The notes below the pieces were generated by a model. The model had not been told where the DNA came from, did no database searches, and was given only the letters and a program-made list of their open reading frames with translations. From Firmicutes bacterium UBA5559 (lineage in GTDB: Bacteria > Bacillota > Clostridia > Peptostreptococcales > Anaerovoracaceae), in the NCBI GenBank assembly GCA_002425705.1, contig DIMT01000010.1, positions 105,377-134,526 on the forward strand: DNA of 29,150 nucleotides, given 5' to 3'. The first letter of the stretch is position 1. Every line of letters begins with the position of its first letter. This document shows, piece by piece, positions 8,345 to 16,466 of the stretch. Position numbers and translations under genes: made by a program.

Positions 8345-8841
8345 TTGGCCCCACAGCATTTTTTGTATTTTTTCCCGCTGCCGCAGGGACAGGGATCGTT
8401 TCTTCCTGGCTGCTTTTCTTTAATGACGGTACGGGATCGCTTGTAAGCCGTAATGATGGATTCCCTGGTATCATCGGTGAGGATGACTTCCCATTGGGGC
8501 AGGGTATAGAGATAATCGGCTTCGGCAACAAGCATATTATAGTACAGCTTTTCAAAGTCGATATCCAGCAATATCTCGGCGTTTTCATCAAAACTCCGGA
8601 AATCCTGGGTGACGTTCAGGCTGGAATTGATTCCATCCAGAAATCCCATGAAAATCACAGGATCCGCTTCGTAACGAGAAGCCAGTTCGGTGAAAGTTCC
8701 CTGAACTTTTACCGACGGATCATCTAGTATGGCACTGTAAATTCGCTTTTCCGTACTGCTGTATTTTTCCCAGAATTCCGGGAAGGTGTCGTCGGTCTGT
8801 TCGTTTATGGTTTTTTCCCATTGTTCATAAAGAGTCGTCAT
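8338..8841 (-). CDS. SEC-C motif protein of unknown function
   Basis: A 167-residue protein ending in a textbook SEC-C zinc-binding motif (residues 146-164: GRNDPCPCGSGKKYKKCCG) with the ligands Cys151, Cys153, Cys162 and Cys163. The motif is known from the tail of SecA, where it binds zinc and ribosomes, and it appears on many otherwise unrelated small proteins. The first 140 residues are acidic and mostly helical, rich in Glu, Asp and Tyr, and match no domain I can name. The start has an AAGGAG site. It lies 35 bases downstream of the homoserine dehydrogenase gene in the same direction, so the two are probably co-transcribed. I do not assign a function. Confidence 0.85.
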   Translation of the reverse strand: MTTLYEQWEKTINEQTDDTFPEFWEKYSSTEKRIYSAILDDPSVKVQGTFTELASRYEADPVIFMGFLDGINSSLNVTQDFRSFDENAEILLDIDFEKLYYNMLVAEADYLYTLPQWEVILTDDTRESIITAYKRSRTVIKEKQPGRNDPCPCGSGKKYKKCCGANL

Positions 8842-8876
8842 GTTTCTCTCCTTATCTGCATTGCGATAGCGTATGG

Positions 8877-9851
8877 TTACTGAATAGTTTTTCTGGCGAT
8901 TTCGATCACATCTCCCATGACTGCACTGCCGGTGGGGAGAGGGCCTGCGCCTTTGCCGTAGAACATCAGTTCATCCACGGCATTGCCCCGAACAAAGATG
9001 GCGTTAAATTCGTTGCTGACTCCGGCCAGGGGATGATCGGCAGGAAGTCGCATGGGCTTCACCGAATACTCGATTTTTCCTTCCCCGTCTTTTTTTGCTG
9101 CTGCGATCAGCTTGATCTTTTCATTCTTTTGTGCAGCTTCCTGAATGTCTTCCTTTGTAATGCCTGTAATACCGACTCTGGGGATATCCTCCGGTTTCAC
9201 CCGGATACCAAAGGCCAGGGTCATCAGGATGGCCAGTTTGTTGGCGACGTCGATCCCTTCCACGTCAGCAGTGGGGTCGGCTTCAGCAAATCCCCTGGCC
9301 TGAGCATCCTTCAGCACGTCTTCATATTCAGAGCCAAATTCGGTCATCTGGGTCAGGATATAGTTGGTGGTACCGTTGACGATGCCCAGAATCTCCATAT
9401 AGTCATTGGCCTGCAGGACGGAAGTCAGGGCGCTGATGATGGGGATCCCTCCTCCGACGCTGGCCTCAAATTTAAAAATCACGCCATGATCAGCCGCCGT
9501 ATCCATCAGAAGATCGTAATTGGCCGCTACGGCTGCTTTGTTGGCCGTAACCACGTGTTTGCCGTTCTTCATAGCTTCCAGCATGAAGCTTGTAGCCGGT
9601 TCGATTCCGCCAAGCAGTTCAATAATGATTGAAATATCCGGGTCCTTAAATATATCCTCCGGGTTTTGTGTGAACTGATCCCTGGTGACCTGCACGCCTC
9701 TTTCCCGCTCGGTATCCTTTTCCAGAATGCGGGTAATGACAAAGTCCATCCCGGTATTCTTTTTGATGATTTCTCGGTTCATTTCCAAAGTCTTATAGGT
9801 TCCGGTGCCGATATTGCCGAAGCCCATAAGGCCGATTTTTACGGTTTTCAT
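8877..9851 (-). CDS. hom: Homoserine dehydrogenase, short form without ACT domain
   Basis: Reduces aspartate semialdehyde to homoserine with NAD(P)H, the branch point to threonine and methionine. The Rossmann motif GFGNIGTG is at residues 10-17, with ELLGGIEPA and TANKA (Lys105) next, then the substrate domain signature EASVGGGIPII and NGTTNYIL. Lys205 in GIDVANKLAIL corresponds to the family's catalytic lysine. At 324 residues it ends after the catalytic core (SAVMGDVIEIAR). Many bacterial homologues run to about 430 residues because of a C-terminal ACT domain for threonine feedback, and that is absent here. An AAGGAGG site precedes the ATG at 9851. No other threonine genes are near. Confidence 0.93.
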   Translation of the reverse strand: MKTVKIGLMGFGNIGTGTYKTLEMNREIIKKNTGMDFVITRILEKDTERERGVQVTRDQFTQNPEDIFKDPDISIIIELLGGIEPATSFMLEAMKNGKHVVTANKAAVAANYDLLMDTAADHGVIFKFEASVGGGIPIISALTSVLQANDYMEILGIVNGTTNYILTQMTEFGSEYEDVLKDAQARGFAEADPTADVEGIDVANKLAILMTLAFGIRVKPEDIPRVGITGITKEDIQEAAQKNEKIKLIAAAKKDGEGKIEYSVKPMRLPADHPLAGVSNEFNAIFVRGNAVDELMFYGKGAGPLPTGSAVMGDVIEIARKTIQ

Positions 9852-9907
9852 AAAATCCTCCTTTTTTCCCTAATTCTGAAATTATATATCAAAAAGCAGA
9901 TTTTGTC

Positions 9908-9935
9908 TTTACAATTCTCCAAAAAATTATATCAT
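9908..9935 (+). promoter_or_regulatory. Putative sigma-A promoter of trmL
   Basis: TTTACA (9908-9913), a 16-base spacer and TATCAT (9930-9935) match the -35/-10 consensus at 5 of 6 positions each. The predicted leader is about 70 bases. It overlaps the hom promoter on the other strand, so the two genes may compete for polymerase. Confidence 0.5.
9926..9934 (-). promoter_or_regulatory. Putative extended -10 promoter of hom
   Basis: On the minus strand the sequence TGATATAAT is a TGn-extended -10, about 75 bases before the hom start. No good -35 is visible at the usual distance. It overlaps the divergent trmL promoter. Confidence 0.4.
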
Positions 9936-10010
9936 AGAATCTGATTGTCCGGTTTCTTTACGGACTGAAAAAACGATTAACAGAACAGATGGATCAGAAG
10001 GAGGTTCGGA

Positions 10011-10481
10011 ATGCCCCTGCACATCGTACTGGTGGAACCTGAGATTCCCCCCAATACTGGAAACGTTGCCCGATCCTGCGCCGCCACAGGAACCGTGCTG
10101 CACCTGGTCAAGCCTCTTGGCTTTTCCATTGATGACAAAACGGTGAAAAGGGCGGGATTAGACTATTGGCCCTTCGTACAGCTGGAGATTCATGAAAGCC
10201 TGAAGGATTTTTTAGAAAAATACGGAGACCGCAGGATGCACCTGGCGACCACAAAAGGAATCCGACGTCATACCGATACAGAATACCGGGATGGAGATAT
10301 GATCCTGTTCGGGAAAGAAACGGCCGGTCTCCCCAGGGATCTGCTGGAAGAACGACGGGACCGGACCATCCGGATACCAATGGCCGGGGATGAGAGGCTC
10401 CGGTCCTTAAACCTCTCCAACTCCGTCAGCATCGTCCTCTTCGAAGCCCTTCGTCAATTAGACTTTCCAAATCTGAAATAA
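10011..10481 (+). CDS. trmL: tRNA (cytidine/uridine-34-2'-O)-methyltransferase TrmL
   Basis: SPOUT-class enzyme that methylates the 2'-OH of the wobble base in certain leucine tRNAs using S-adenosylmethionine. It has 156 residues, the usual size. All three SPOUT motifs are clear: EPEIPPNTGNVARSC near the N-terminus (residues 9-23), LFGKETAGLP around residue 100, and the knot region IPM...RSLNLSNSVSIVLFEALRQ at the end. An AAGGAGG site precedes the ATG. The rpoN promoter overlaps its 3' end. Confidence 0.96.
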   Translation: MPLHIVLVEPEIPPNTGNVARSCAATGTVLHLVKPLGFSIDDKTVKRAGLDYWPFVQLEIHESLKDFLEKYGDRRMHLATTKGIRRHTDTEYRDGDMILFGKETAGLPRDLLEERRDRTIRIPMAGDERLRSLNLSNSVSIVLFEALRQLDFPNLK

Positions 10482-10492
10482 AATGGTATAAT
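10464..10492 (+). promoter_or_regulatory. Putative promoter of rpoN with extended -10
   Basis: TTTCCA (10464-10469), a 17-base spacer and a perfect TATAAT (10487-10492) preceded by TGG, giving a TGn-extended -10. The -35 lies inside the end of trmL. The predicted leader to the rpoN ATG is about 65 bases. It could also drive the following glycolytic genes. Confidence 0.65.
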
Positions 10493-10562
10493 ATTTGCAT
10501 GCGGTTTGGATGTTTTCTGGATTTTCCGGGTATCTATCTACCGTATGAAAGGGAGCGGAAAC

Positions 10563-11984
10563 ATGAAGCTTGGTTATGATCTGACAATTAAACAGACCCA
10601 GAATCTGGTCATGACACCAGAGCTGATTCAGGCGATTCAGATCCTGCAGTTCAATACTCAGGAGCTGGAGAGTTATGTTCAGGAGCAGCTCTTAGCCAAT
10701 CCCCTCCTGGAAAATGAAGCCTCCGCCGAAACCCGGGAGGAAGGAACCCCTTCGGATTTTACCGAAAAGGAAAGCATTGAAGGGGATATGGACAAGATCA
10801 GCGATAAGGAATGGCAGGAAGCCCTGCTGGAGCGGTATGACGACATTAGTTACAAGCAATGGGAGCAGAAACCGGACAACCCGGAATATACCTTCGAACA
10901 ATTTACCTGCTCAGAAGTCACTCTGACGGAACACCTGCTCTTTCAGCTTCAGTTTGCGGAAATCAAAAAACGCTGCCGGCTGTTGGGAAAATATATGATA
11001 GAATCCTTGGATGACAACGGCTATATGACCCTGACCACAGAGGAAATCGCCCGGGCTGCCGGTGCCAGTCTTCAGGATGTGGAGAAGGTCCTGGAAGTCA
11101 TACAAACCTTTGAGCCCTTTGGTGTGGGAGCCAGGGATCTGAAGGACTGCCTGATGATTCAGCTCAGGAACACAGGCCAGCTGTCCGATGAACTGGAACG
11201 GGTCATCAGAGACTATCTGGAGGACATCGCTTCCAACCGAATCAGTGTTATTTCCAAGGAATTGGGTGTAAGCTGCCTGGAGGCCCAGGACATGGCGGAC
11301 CTGATCCGGAGTCTGGAACCGAAGCCGGGGCGGGAATTTGCCTGTCAGACCTCTACCCGGTACATCGTCCCGGATGTTCTCGTGGAAAAGGTGGAAGGGG
11401 AGTATGTGGTGACGGTCAATGAATCCAGCACCCCCAGGCTGACCCTTAGTTCTTATTACCAGAAATTGATGAAACAGAGCGATGAAGATGAGAATCTGTC
11501 GAAATTCCTATCCGGTCGCTATAATTCTGCCATTTGGCTGATAAAAAGTATAGAACAACGGAAGCAAACCATATATAATGTTGTCAGAGCTGTGGTCCGT
11601 TACCAGAAGGATTTTTTTGACTTGGGAACCAAATATATGAAAACCCTGACGCTGAAGCAAATTGCCGAGGAGGTGGGGATTCATGAGTCCACCGTCAGCC
11701 GTTCCATCAACGGCAAGTATATGCAGACTCCCCGTGGGGTATTTGAAATCCGTTATTTCTTTTCCAGCGGCGTTGCCGATGATAAAGGAGAGGGTATTTC
11801 CTCCTCCAGCATCAAGGAATTCATCAAAGAAATGATTAACAGCGAAGATCCGGCCAGTCCGCTCAGCGACCAGGAAATGGTCGGCATGCTGGCGGAAAAA
11901 GGAATCGAACTTTCCCGGCGCACTGTGGCCAAGTACCGGGATGAACTGAAAATCCCTTCCTCCTCCAAGAGGAAGAGATATTAA
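10563..11984 (+). CDS. rpoN: RNA polymerase sigma-54 factor
   Basis: Alternative sigma factor that recognises -24/-12 promoters and needs an AAA+ activator. The 473 residues show the family order: Gln-rich region I (LTIKQTQNLVMTPELIQAIQILQ, residues 7-29), an acidic linker (about 50-95), the core-binding region, a helix-turn-helix around TLKQIAEEVGIHESTVSRSI, and the C-terminal RpoN box (SRRTVAKY, 451-458). The start is set at ATG 10563 because region I begins immediately and a GGGAG site precedes it; the upstream in-frame ATG at 10506 would add 19 residues not seen in the family. The stop is 21 bases before gap with no terminator between, so it may share a transcript with the glycolytic genes. 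No sigma-54 activator is in the window. Confidence 0.96.
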   Translation: MKLGYDLTIKQTQNLVMTPELIQAIQILQFNTQELESYVQEQLLANPLLENEASAETREEGTPSDFTEKESIEGDMDKISDKEWQEALLERYDDISYKQWEQKPDNPEYTFEQFTCSEVTLTEHLLFQLQFAEIKKRCRLLGKYMIESLDDNGYMTLTTEEIARAAGASLQDVEKVLEVIQTFEPFGVGARDLKDCLMIQLRNTGQLSDELERVIRDYLEDIASNRISVISKELGVSCLEAQDMADLIRSLEPKPGREFACQTSTRYIVPDVLVEKVEGEYVVTVNESSTPRLTLSSYYQKLMKQSDEDENLSKFLSGRYNSAIWLIKSIEQRKQTIYNVVRAVVRYQKDFFDLGTKYMKTLTLKQIAEEVGIHESTVSRSINGKYMQTPRGVFEIRYFFSSGVADDKGEGISSSSIKEFIKEMINSEDPASPLSDQEMVGMLAEKGIELSRRTVAKYRDELKIPSSSKRKRY

Positions 11985-12005
11985 TATTTTTTAGGAGGAA
12001 AGAAA

Positions 12006-13067
12006 ATGAGTACAAAAGTAGGTATTAATGGGTTTGGGAGAATCGGAAGACTGGTTTTCAGCGCTATGACAGAACAGGGGCTGCTTGGCAGTAAGTTTGA
12101 TGTAGTTGCCATCGTGGATGTGACTACAGACGCCAAGTATTTTGCGTATCAGCTGAAATATGATTCCACTCAGGGGAAATTCAAAGGCGAACTGGCTACC
12201 AAAAAAAGCTCTCCGGAAGCGGCAGAGGACGATGTTCTGGTAGTGAACGGTCATGAGATTAAGTGCATCATGGCCACCAAAGAACCTTCTCAGCTGCCAT
12301 GGAAAGAACTGGGCGTTGAGTATGTCATCGAATCCACTGGATTATTCACCGATTCCGAAAAGGCCAAGGGCCATCTGGAAGCCGGTGCAAAGAAAGTCAT
12401 CATTTCCGCTCCTGGAAAAGGCGATGTAAAGACCATCGTTATGGGAGTCAATGAGCAGGAATATGATCCTTCTCTTCACAACATCGTTTCCAACGCTTCC
12501 TGCACCACCAACTGCCTTGCGCCGCTGGTTCACGTGCTCCTGAAGGAAGGGGTCGGCGTTGAAACCGGACTGATGACCACCATCCATTCCTATACTGCAA
12601 CCCAGAAAACCGTTGACGGTCCCTCGAAAAAGGACTGGAGAGGCGGAAGAGCGGCTGCCATCAATATCATCCCTTCCACCACCGGCGCAGCCAAGGCTGT
12701 AGGTGAGGTGCTTCCGGCCACCAAAGGCAAGCTGACCGGCATGTCTTTCCGTGTGCCTACCCCCACTGTTTCCGTGGTGGATCTGACCTTCACAGCGGCA
12801 AGAGATACCTCCATTGAGGAAATCGATGGCCTGATGAAGAAAGCATCTGAGACCTATCTGAAGGACATCCTGGGCTACGGCAACGAAGAAGTGGTATCCA
12901 CGGACTTCATCCACGATGAACGTTCTTCCATCTACGATTCCCTTGCTACCCTGCAGAACAATCTGCCCGGAGAAAAGAGATTCTTCAAGGTGGTTTCCTG
13001 GTACGACAACGAGTGGGGCTATTCCAACCGAGTCGTTGATCTGCTGACATACATGGCAGGGAAATAG
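12006..13067 (+). CDS. gap: Glyceraldehyde-3-phosphate dehydrogenase, type I, long form
   Basis: Oxidises and phosphorylates glyceraldehyde-3-phosphate to 1,3-bisphosphoglycerate with NAD. The N-terminal motif KVGINGFGRIGR binds NAD. The active-site Cys166 sits in SNASCTTNCLAP, with His194 as its partner (TTIHSYTATQ). At 353 residues it is longer than the usual 330-340. Extra residues occur around DVTTDAKYFAYQLKYDS and ELATKKSSPEAAEDD; from memory these resemble the glycosomal GAPDH of kinetoplastids and its bacterial relatives rather than Bacillus GapA. An AGGAGGA site precedes the ATG. It lies 21 bases after rpoN and 10 bases before pgk, the first glycolytic gene of the cluster. Confidence 0.97.
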   Translation: MSTKVGINGFGRIGRLVFSAMTEQGLLGSKFDVVAIVDVTTDAKYFAYQLKYDSTQGKFKGELATKKSSPEAAEDDVLVVNGHEIKCIMATKEPSQLPWKELGVEYVIESTGLFTDSEKAKGHLEAGAKKVIISAPGKGDVKTIVMGVNEQEYDPSLHNIVSNASCTTNCLAPLVHVLLKEGVGVETGLMTTIHSYTATQKTVDGPSKKDWRGGRAAAINIIPSTTGAAKAVGEVLPATKGKLTGMSFRVPTPTVSVVDLTFTAARDTSIEEIDGLMKKASETYLKDILGYGNEEVVSTDFIHDERSSIYDSLATLQNNLPGEKRFFKVVSWYDNEWGYSNRVVDLLTYMAGK

Positions 13068-13077
13068 GAGGTGTCCT

Positions 13078-14268
13078 ATGAGCAAAAAGACCATCCGGGA
13101 CATTGACGTCCGGGGAAAAAAGGTCATCGTCCGTTGCGATTTTAATGTACCGCTGGACGATAAGGGCCACATAACCGATGATATCCGTATTACGGCGGCC
13201 CTTCCGACTATTCAGTACCTGATCGAAAACAAGGCGAAAGTCATCCTGATGTCCCATATGGGGCGTCCGGATGGAGAAGCCAATATGAAATATACCTTAA
13301 AGCCGGTGGCAGAGCGTCTGGTTAAGCTGCTGGGACAGCCGGTGGCTTTCGTCAGCTCTCCTGCTGTGGTGGACGAGCATGTAAAGGCTGCCGCTGATCG
13401 ACTGGGAGAAGGCCATGTCCTTATTCTGGAAAATCTTCGTTTCCGGAAGGAAGAAACCAAAAACGGGGAAGAATTCTCCAAAGAACTGGCTTCCCTGGCG
13501 GAAATCTTTGTCAATGACGCCTTTGGAACAGCCCACCGAGCTCACGCTTCTACCGCTGGAATCGCAGCATTTCTGCCGGCGGTATCCGGATTCCTGATTG
13601 AAAAGGAAGTCCGGTTCCTGGGCGGAGCCGTGGAAAACCCGGAACGACCCTTTGTAGCCATCATGGGTGGATCCAAGGTTGGAGACAAGATTCTGGTCAT
13701 TGAAAATCTGCTGAAAAAGGTAGATACCCTGATCATCGGCGGAGGCATGATGTTCACCTTCTTCAAGGCGCAGGGCCTGGAAATCGGCAAATCCATCCTG
13801 GATGCAGACAATGTCCAGCTGGCAGCCGATCTGATGAAAAAAGCCGAAGAAGCGGGGGTCAAGCTGCTGCTTCCGGTGGACACGGTTGCGGCCACTGAGT
13901 TCAGCAATGAGGCAGAAGCGGATGTCTACAGCAAGGATGCCATACCGGCAGACCGTATGGGTATGGATATCGGACCCGAATCCATCAAGCTTTTTGAAGA
14001 AGAAATAGCCAAAGCGAAGACCATTATCTGGAATGGCCCGGTTGGGGTTTTTGAAATGCCCAGCTTTGCCGAGGGGACCCGGTCCATTGCCGAAGCTCTG
14101 GCTGATTCCGATGCAGTTACCATTATAGGTGGCGGGGATTCAGCTGCGGCGGCGGAGCTTTTTGGCGTTGCCGATGAGATGACCCACATCTCCACCGGAG
14201 GCGGAGCCTCACTGGAATTCCTGGAAGGAAAAGAACTGCCGGGAATCGCTGTTCTGGAGGATAAATAA
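13078..14268 (+). CDS. pgk: Phosphoglycerate kinase
   Basis: Transfers the phosphate of 1,3-bisphosphoglycerate to ADP, the first ATP-yielding step of glycolysis. The 396-residue length is typical. Signatures are RCDFNVPLDD near residue 19, SHMGRPDG, the hinge-side GGSKVGDKI, and the nucleotide-site motifs NGPVGVFEMPSFAEGT and GGGDSAAAAE. The ribosome binding site AGGAGGTG overlaps the stop region of gap, 10 bases away, so the two are coupled. It is followed after 68 bases by tpiA. Confidence 0.98.
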   Translation: MSKKTIRDIDVRGKKVIVRCDFNVPLDDKGHITDDIRITAALPTIQYLIENKAKVILMSHMGRPDGEANMKYTLKPVAERLVKLLGQPVAFVSSPAVVDEHVKAAADRLGEGHVLILENLRFRKEETKNGEEFSKELASLAEIFVNDAFGTAHRAHASTAGIAAFLPAVSGFLIEKEVRFLGGAVENPERPFVAIMGGSKVGDKILVIENLLKKVDTLIIGGGMMFTFFKAQGLEIGKSILDADNVQLAADLMKKAEEAGVKLLLPVDTVAATEFSNEAEADVYSKDAIPADRMGMDIGPESIKLFEEEIAKAKTIIWNGPVGVFEMPSFAEGTRSIAEALADSDAVTIIGGGDSAAAAELFGVADEMTHISTGGGASLEFLEGKELPGIAVLEDK

Positions 14269-14336
14269 GTCCGGAGCGCAAAATCAGATTGTTATATAAA
14301 TCATCATGAATGAAATGAAACGAGGGGGAAGGGATT

Positions 14337-15083
14337 ATGCGGATACCATTGATCGCAGGGAACTGGAAAATGTTCAAAACCACCAAGGAGGCTGTTGCCT
14401 TCGCGGAGGAGTTCAAGAAACTATACAAGGATACGGATGTACGGGCGGCTATTTGTGCACCCTACACTCAACTGACAGCGTTGAAGGCTGCTTTTGAAGG
14501 AACCGGCATCGCTGTTGGTGCCCAGAATGTCCACTTTGAAGTACAGGGGGCCTACACCGGTGAAATTTCTTCCGCTATGCTGGAAGAAATCGGAGTGGAT
14601 TACTGCATCGTCGGCCATTCAGAAAGAAGACAGTATTTCAACGAAACCGATGAAACTGTCAACAAGAAGCTTCATCAGCTGTTCTCCACTGAAATCGTTC
14701 CGATTCTCTGTGTGGGAGAAGTCCTGGAAGAACGGGATGCCGGAAAAGAATTTGAAGTGGTGAAGACTCAGATGGAAGGGGCTTTGGCTGGACTGACTGG
14801 AGACCAAGTCAGCCGACTGGTAGTAGCGTATGAACCGGTCTGGGCGATTGGTACCGGAAGAACTGCTTCTCCGGAGCAGGCTAATGAAATGTGCGCTTAT
14901 ATCCGGAAAGTGATCGAAGACCTCTATGATGAAGAGGTTTGCGACCGGGTAATCATCCAGTACGGCGGAAGTGTGAAGCCTTCCAATGCAACAGAAATCA
15001 TGAACATGGACGAGATCGACGGTGCTTTGGTTGGCGGAGCCAGCCTGATCCCTGCAGATTTCATGGAAATCATTAACTTTTAA
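14337..15083 (+). CDS. tpiA: Triosephosphate isomerase
   Basis: Interconverts dihydroxyacetone phosphate and glyceraldehyde-3-phosphate. The 248-residue barrel carries the catalytic residues Lys11 (AGNWKM), His94 (GHSERR) and Glu166 (AYEPVWAIGTG), with the closing loop at WAIGTGRTA and the phosphate-binding GGSVKPSN and GALVGGASL near the end. The ATG at 14337 follows a GAGGGGGAAGG site. It ends 12 bases before eno; a phosphoglycerate mutase, often found at this point in Firmicute clusters, is missing. Confidence 0.98.
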   Translation: MRIPLIAGNWKMFKTTKEAVAFAEEFKKLYKDTDVRAAICAPYTQLTALKAAFEGTGIAVGAQNVHFEVQGAYTGEISSAMLEEIGVDYCIVGHSERRQYFNETDETVNKKLHQLFSTEIVPILCVGEVLEERDAGKEFEVVKTQMEGALAGLTGDQVSRLVVAYEPVWAIGTGRTASPEQANEMCAYIRKVIEDLYDEEVCDRVIIQYGGSVKPSNATEIMNMDEIDGALVGGASLIPADFMEIINF

Positions 15084-15095
15084 GGAGGTTCGGAT

Positions 15096-16385
15096 ATGTC
15101 ATATATTGAAGACGTCTTAGCACGAGAGGTGCTGGATTCCAGAGGGAATCCCACAGTTGAAGTAGAAATCTACCTGGAAGACGGCACTATGGGACGAGCC
15201 ATCGTTCCCTCCGGTGCCTCCACAGGAATCCACGAAGCCGTTGAACTTCGGGATGGAGATAAGGGGCGGTACCTGGGGAAAGGTACATTACAGGCGGTTG
15301 AAAATGTCAACGAGCTGATTGCGGAAGAAATCATCGGATACAATGTATTTGACCAGGTAGGCCTGGACAAGCTGCTGATCGATTTAGACGGCACTCCAAA
15401 CAAAAGCAAGCTGGGAGCTAATGCCATCCTGGCTGTATCCATGGCTGCTGCCGATGCGGCAGCCAACAGCCTGGGACTTCCCCTGTTCCAGTATCTGGGC
15501 GGAGTCAATGCCAAGCTGCTTCCCACTCCGATGATGAACATCCTGAACGGTGGATCCCATGCGGACAATACCGTGGACATTCAGGAATTCATGATTATGC
15601 CGGTGGGCGCTGCCAGCTTCCGGGAAGCCCTTCGGATGGGTGCAGAAGTATTCCACAGCCTGAAGGCTGTGCTGAAGAGCCAGGGGAAAAATACGGCGGT
15701 TGGCGATGAAGGAGGCTTTGCTCCTGATCTGGCCACCAACGAGGATGCCATCAAGGTAATCCTGGAAGCCATCGAAAAGGCCGGCTATAAGGCCGGTACC
15801 GACATTCGCCTGGCTCTGGACGTGGCTGCCAGCGAAATGTACGATGAAAAAACCAAGATGTATAACCTGGAAGGCGAAGGCGTGAAAAAGACTTCGGCTG
15901 AAATGGTTGCATACTATGAAATGCTGGCGGACAAATACCCCATCGTCTCCATTGAGGACGGCCTGGCTGAAGACGACTGGGAAGGCTGGAAGCTGCTGAC
16001 GGATGCCTTGGGCAAGAAGGTCCAGCTGGTAGGAGACGACCTGTTCGTTACCAACACCGAAAGACTGGAACGGGGTATCCGGGAAGGCATTGCCAACTCC
16101 ATCCTGATCAAGGTCAACCAGATCGGCACCCTGACCGAAACCTTCGATGCCATTGAGATGGCCAAGAAGGCCGGATACACCGCCGTTGTGTCCCACCGAA
16201 GCGGAGAAACCGAGGATGTGACCATTGCGGATATCGTGGTTGCCATGAATACGGGACAGATTAAGACCGGTTCCCTTTCCAGAACCGACCGGGTGGCAAA
16301 ATACAACCAGCTTCTCCGGATTGAGGAAACGCTGGATACGGCTGCCCAATATGCGGGCAATGGAGCTTTTTACAACTTAAAATAA
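15096..16385 (+). CDS. eno: Enolase
   Basis: Dehydrates 2-phosphoglycerate to phosphoenolpyruvate. It has 429 residues, the normal length. The N-terminal motif LDSRGNPTVEVE, the acid/base residues Glu205 (GDEGGFAPDL) and Lys339 (ILIKVNQIGT), the Mg ligands Asp242, Glu287 and Asp314, Lys390, and the signature SHRSGETED are all present. An AAGGAGG site lies 12 bases after tpiA. It is the last gene of the glycolytic cluster and is followed by a terminator. Confidence 0.98.
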   Translation: MSYIEDVLAREVLDSRGNPTVEVEIYLEDGTMGRAIVPSGASTGIHEAVELRDGDKGRYLGKGTLQAVENVNELIAEEIIGYNVFDQVGLDKLLIDLDGTPNKSKLGANAILAVSMAAADAAANSLGLPLFQYLGGVNAKLLPTPMMNILNGGSHADNTVDIQEFMIMPVGAASFREALRMGAEVFHSLKAVLKSQGKNTAVGDEGGFAPDLATNEDAIKVILEAIEKAGYKAGTDIRLALDVAASEMYDEKTKMYNLEGEGVKKTSAEMVAYYEMLADKYPIVSIEDGLAEDDWEGWKLLTDALGKKVQLVGDDLFVTNTERLERGIREGIANSILIKVNQIGTLTETFDAIEMAKKAGYTAVVSHRSGETEDVTIADIVVAMNTGQIKTGSLSRTDRVAKYNQLLRIEETLDTAAQYAGNGAFYNLK

Positions 16386-16390
16386 GTCTA

Positions 16391-16430
16391 AAAAACACGA
16401 AACCACTTGATTGCCAAGTGGTTTTGTGTT
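16391..16430 (+). terminator. Terminator after eno
   Basis: A 16-bp stem with one wobble pair joins 16394-16409 and 16415-16430 around the 5-base loop ATTGC. The strong inner part CCACTTG/CAAGTGG is followed by TTTTGTGTT. The 3' half overlaps the putative secG promoter. Confidence 0.75.
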
Positions 16431-16435
16431 AAAAT
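16407..16435 (+). promoter_or_regulatory. Putative secG promoter embedded in the eno terminator
   Basis: TTGATT (16407-16412), a 17-base spacer and TAAAAT (16430-16435). The -35 lies in the left arm and loop of the terminator hairpin and the spacer in its right arm. Predicted transcription start is about 25 bases before secG. Confidence 0.5.
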
Positions 16436-16466
16436 CGAGTAGTTAATCTTACATAGGAGGTGCAAA

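Noticed and set aside
9947..9965. Small hairpin GTCCG...CGGAC in the trmL leader
   Set aside because: Only 5 bp with a 9-base loop and no T-run; likely chance.
10506..10562. N-terminal extension of rpoN
   Set aside because: The extra 19 residues precede the conserved region I and lack a Shine-Dalgarno; the ATG at 10563 fits better.
15384..16349. 321-codon open frame opposite enolase
   Set aside because: Antisense shadow of eno with a low-complexity, His/Gly-rich translation and no known motif.
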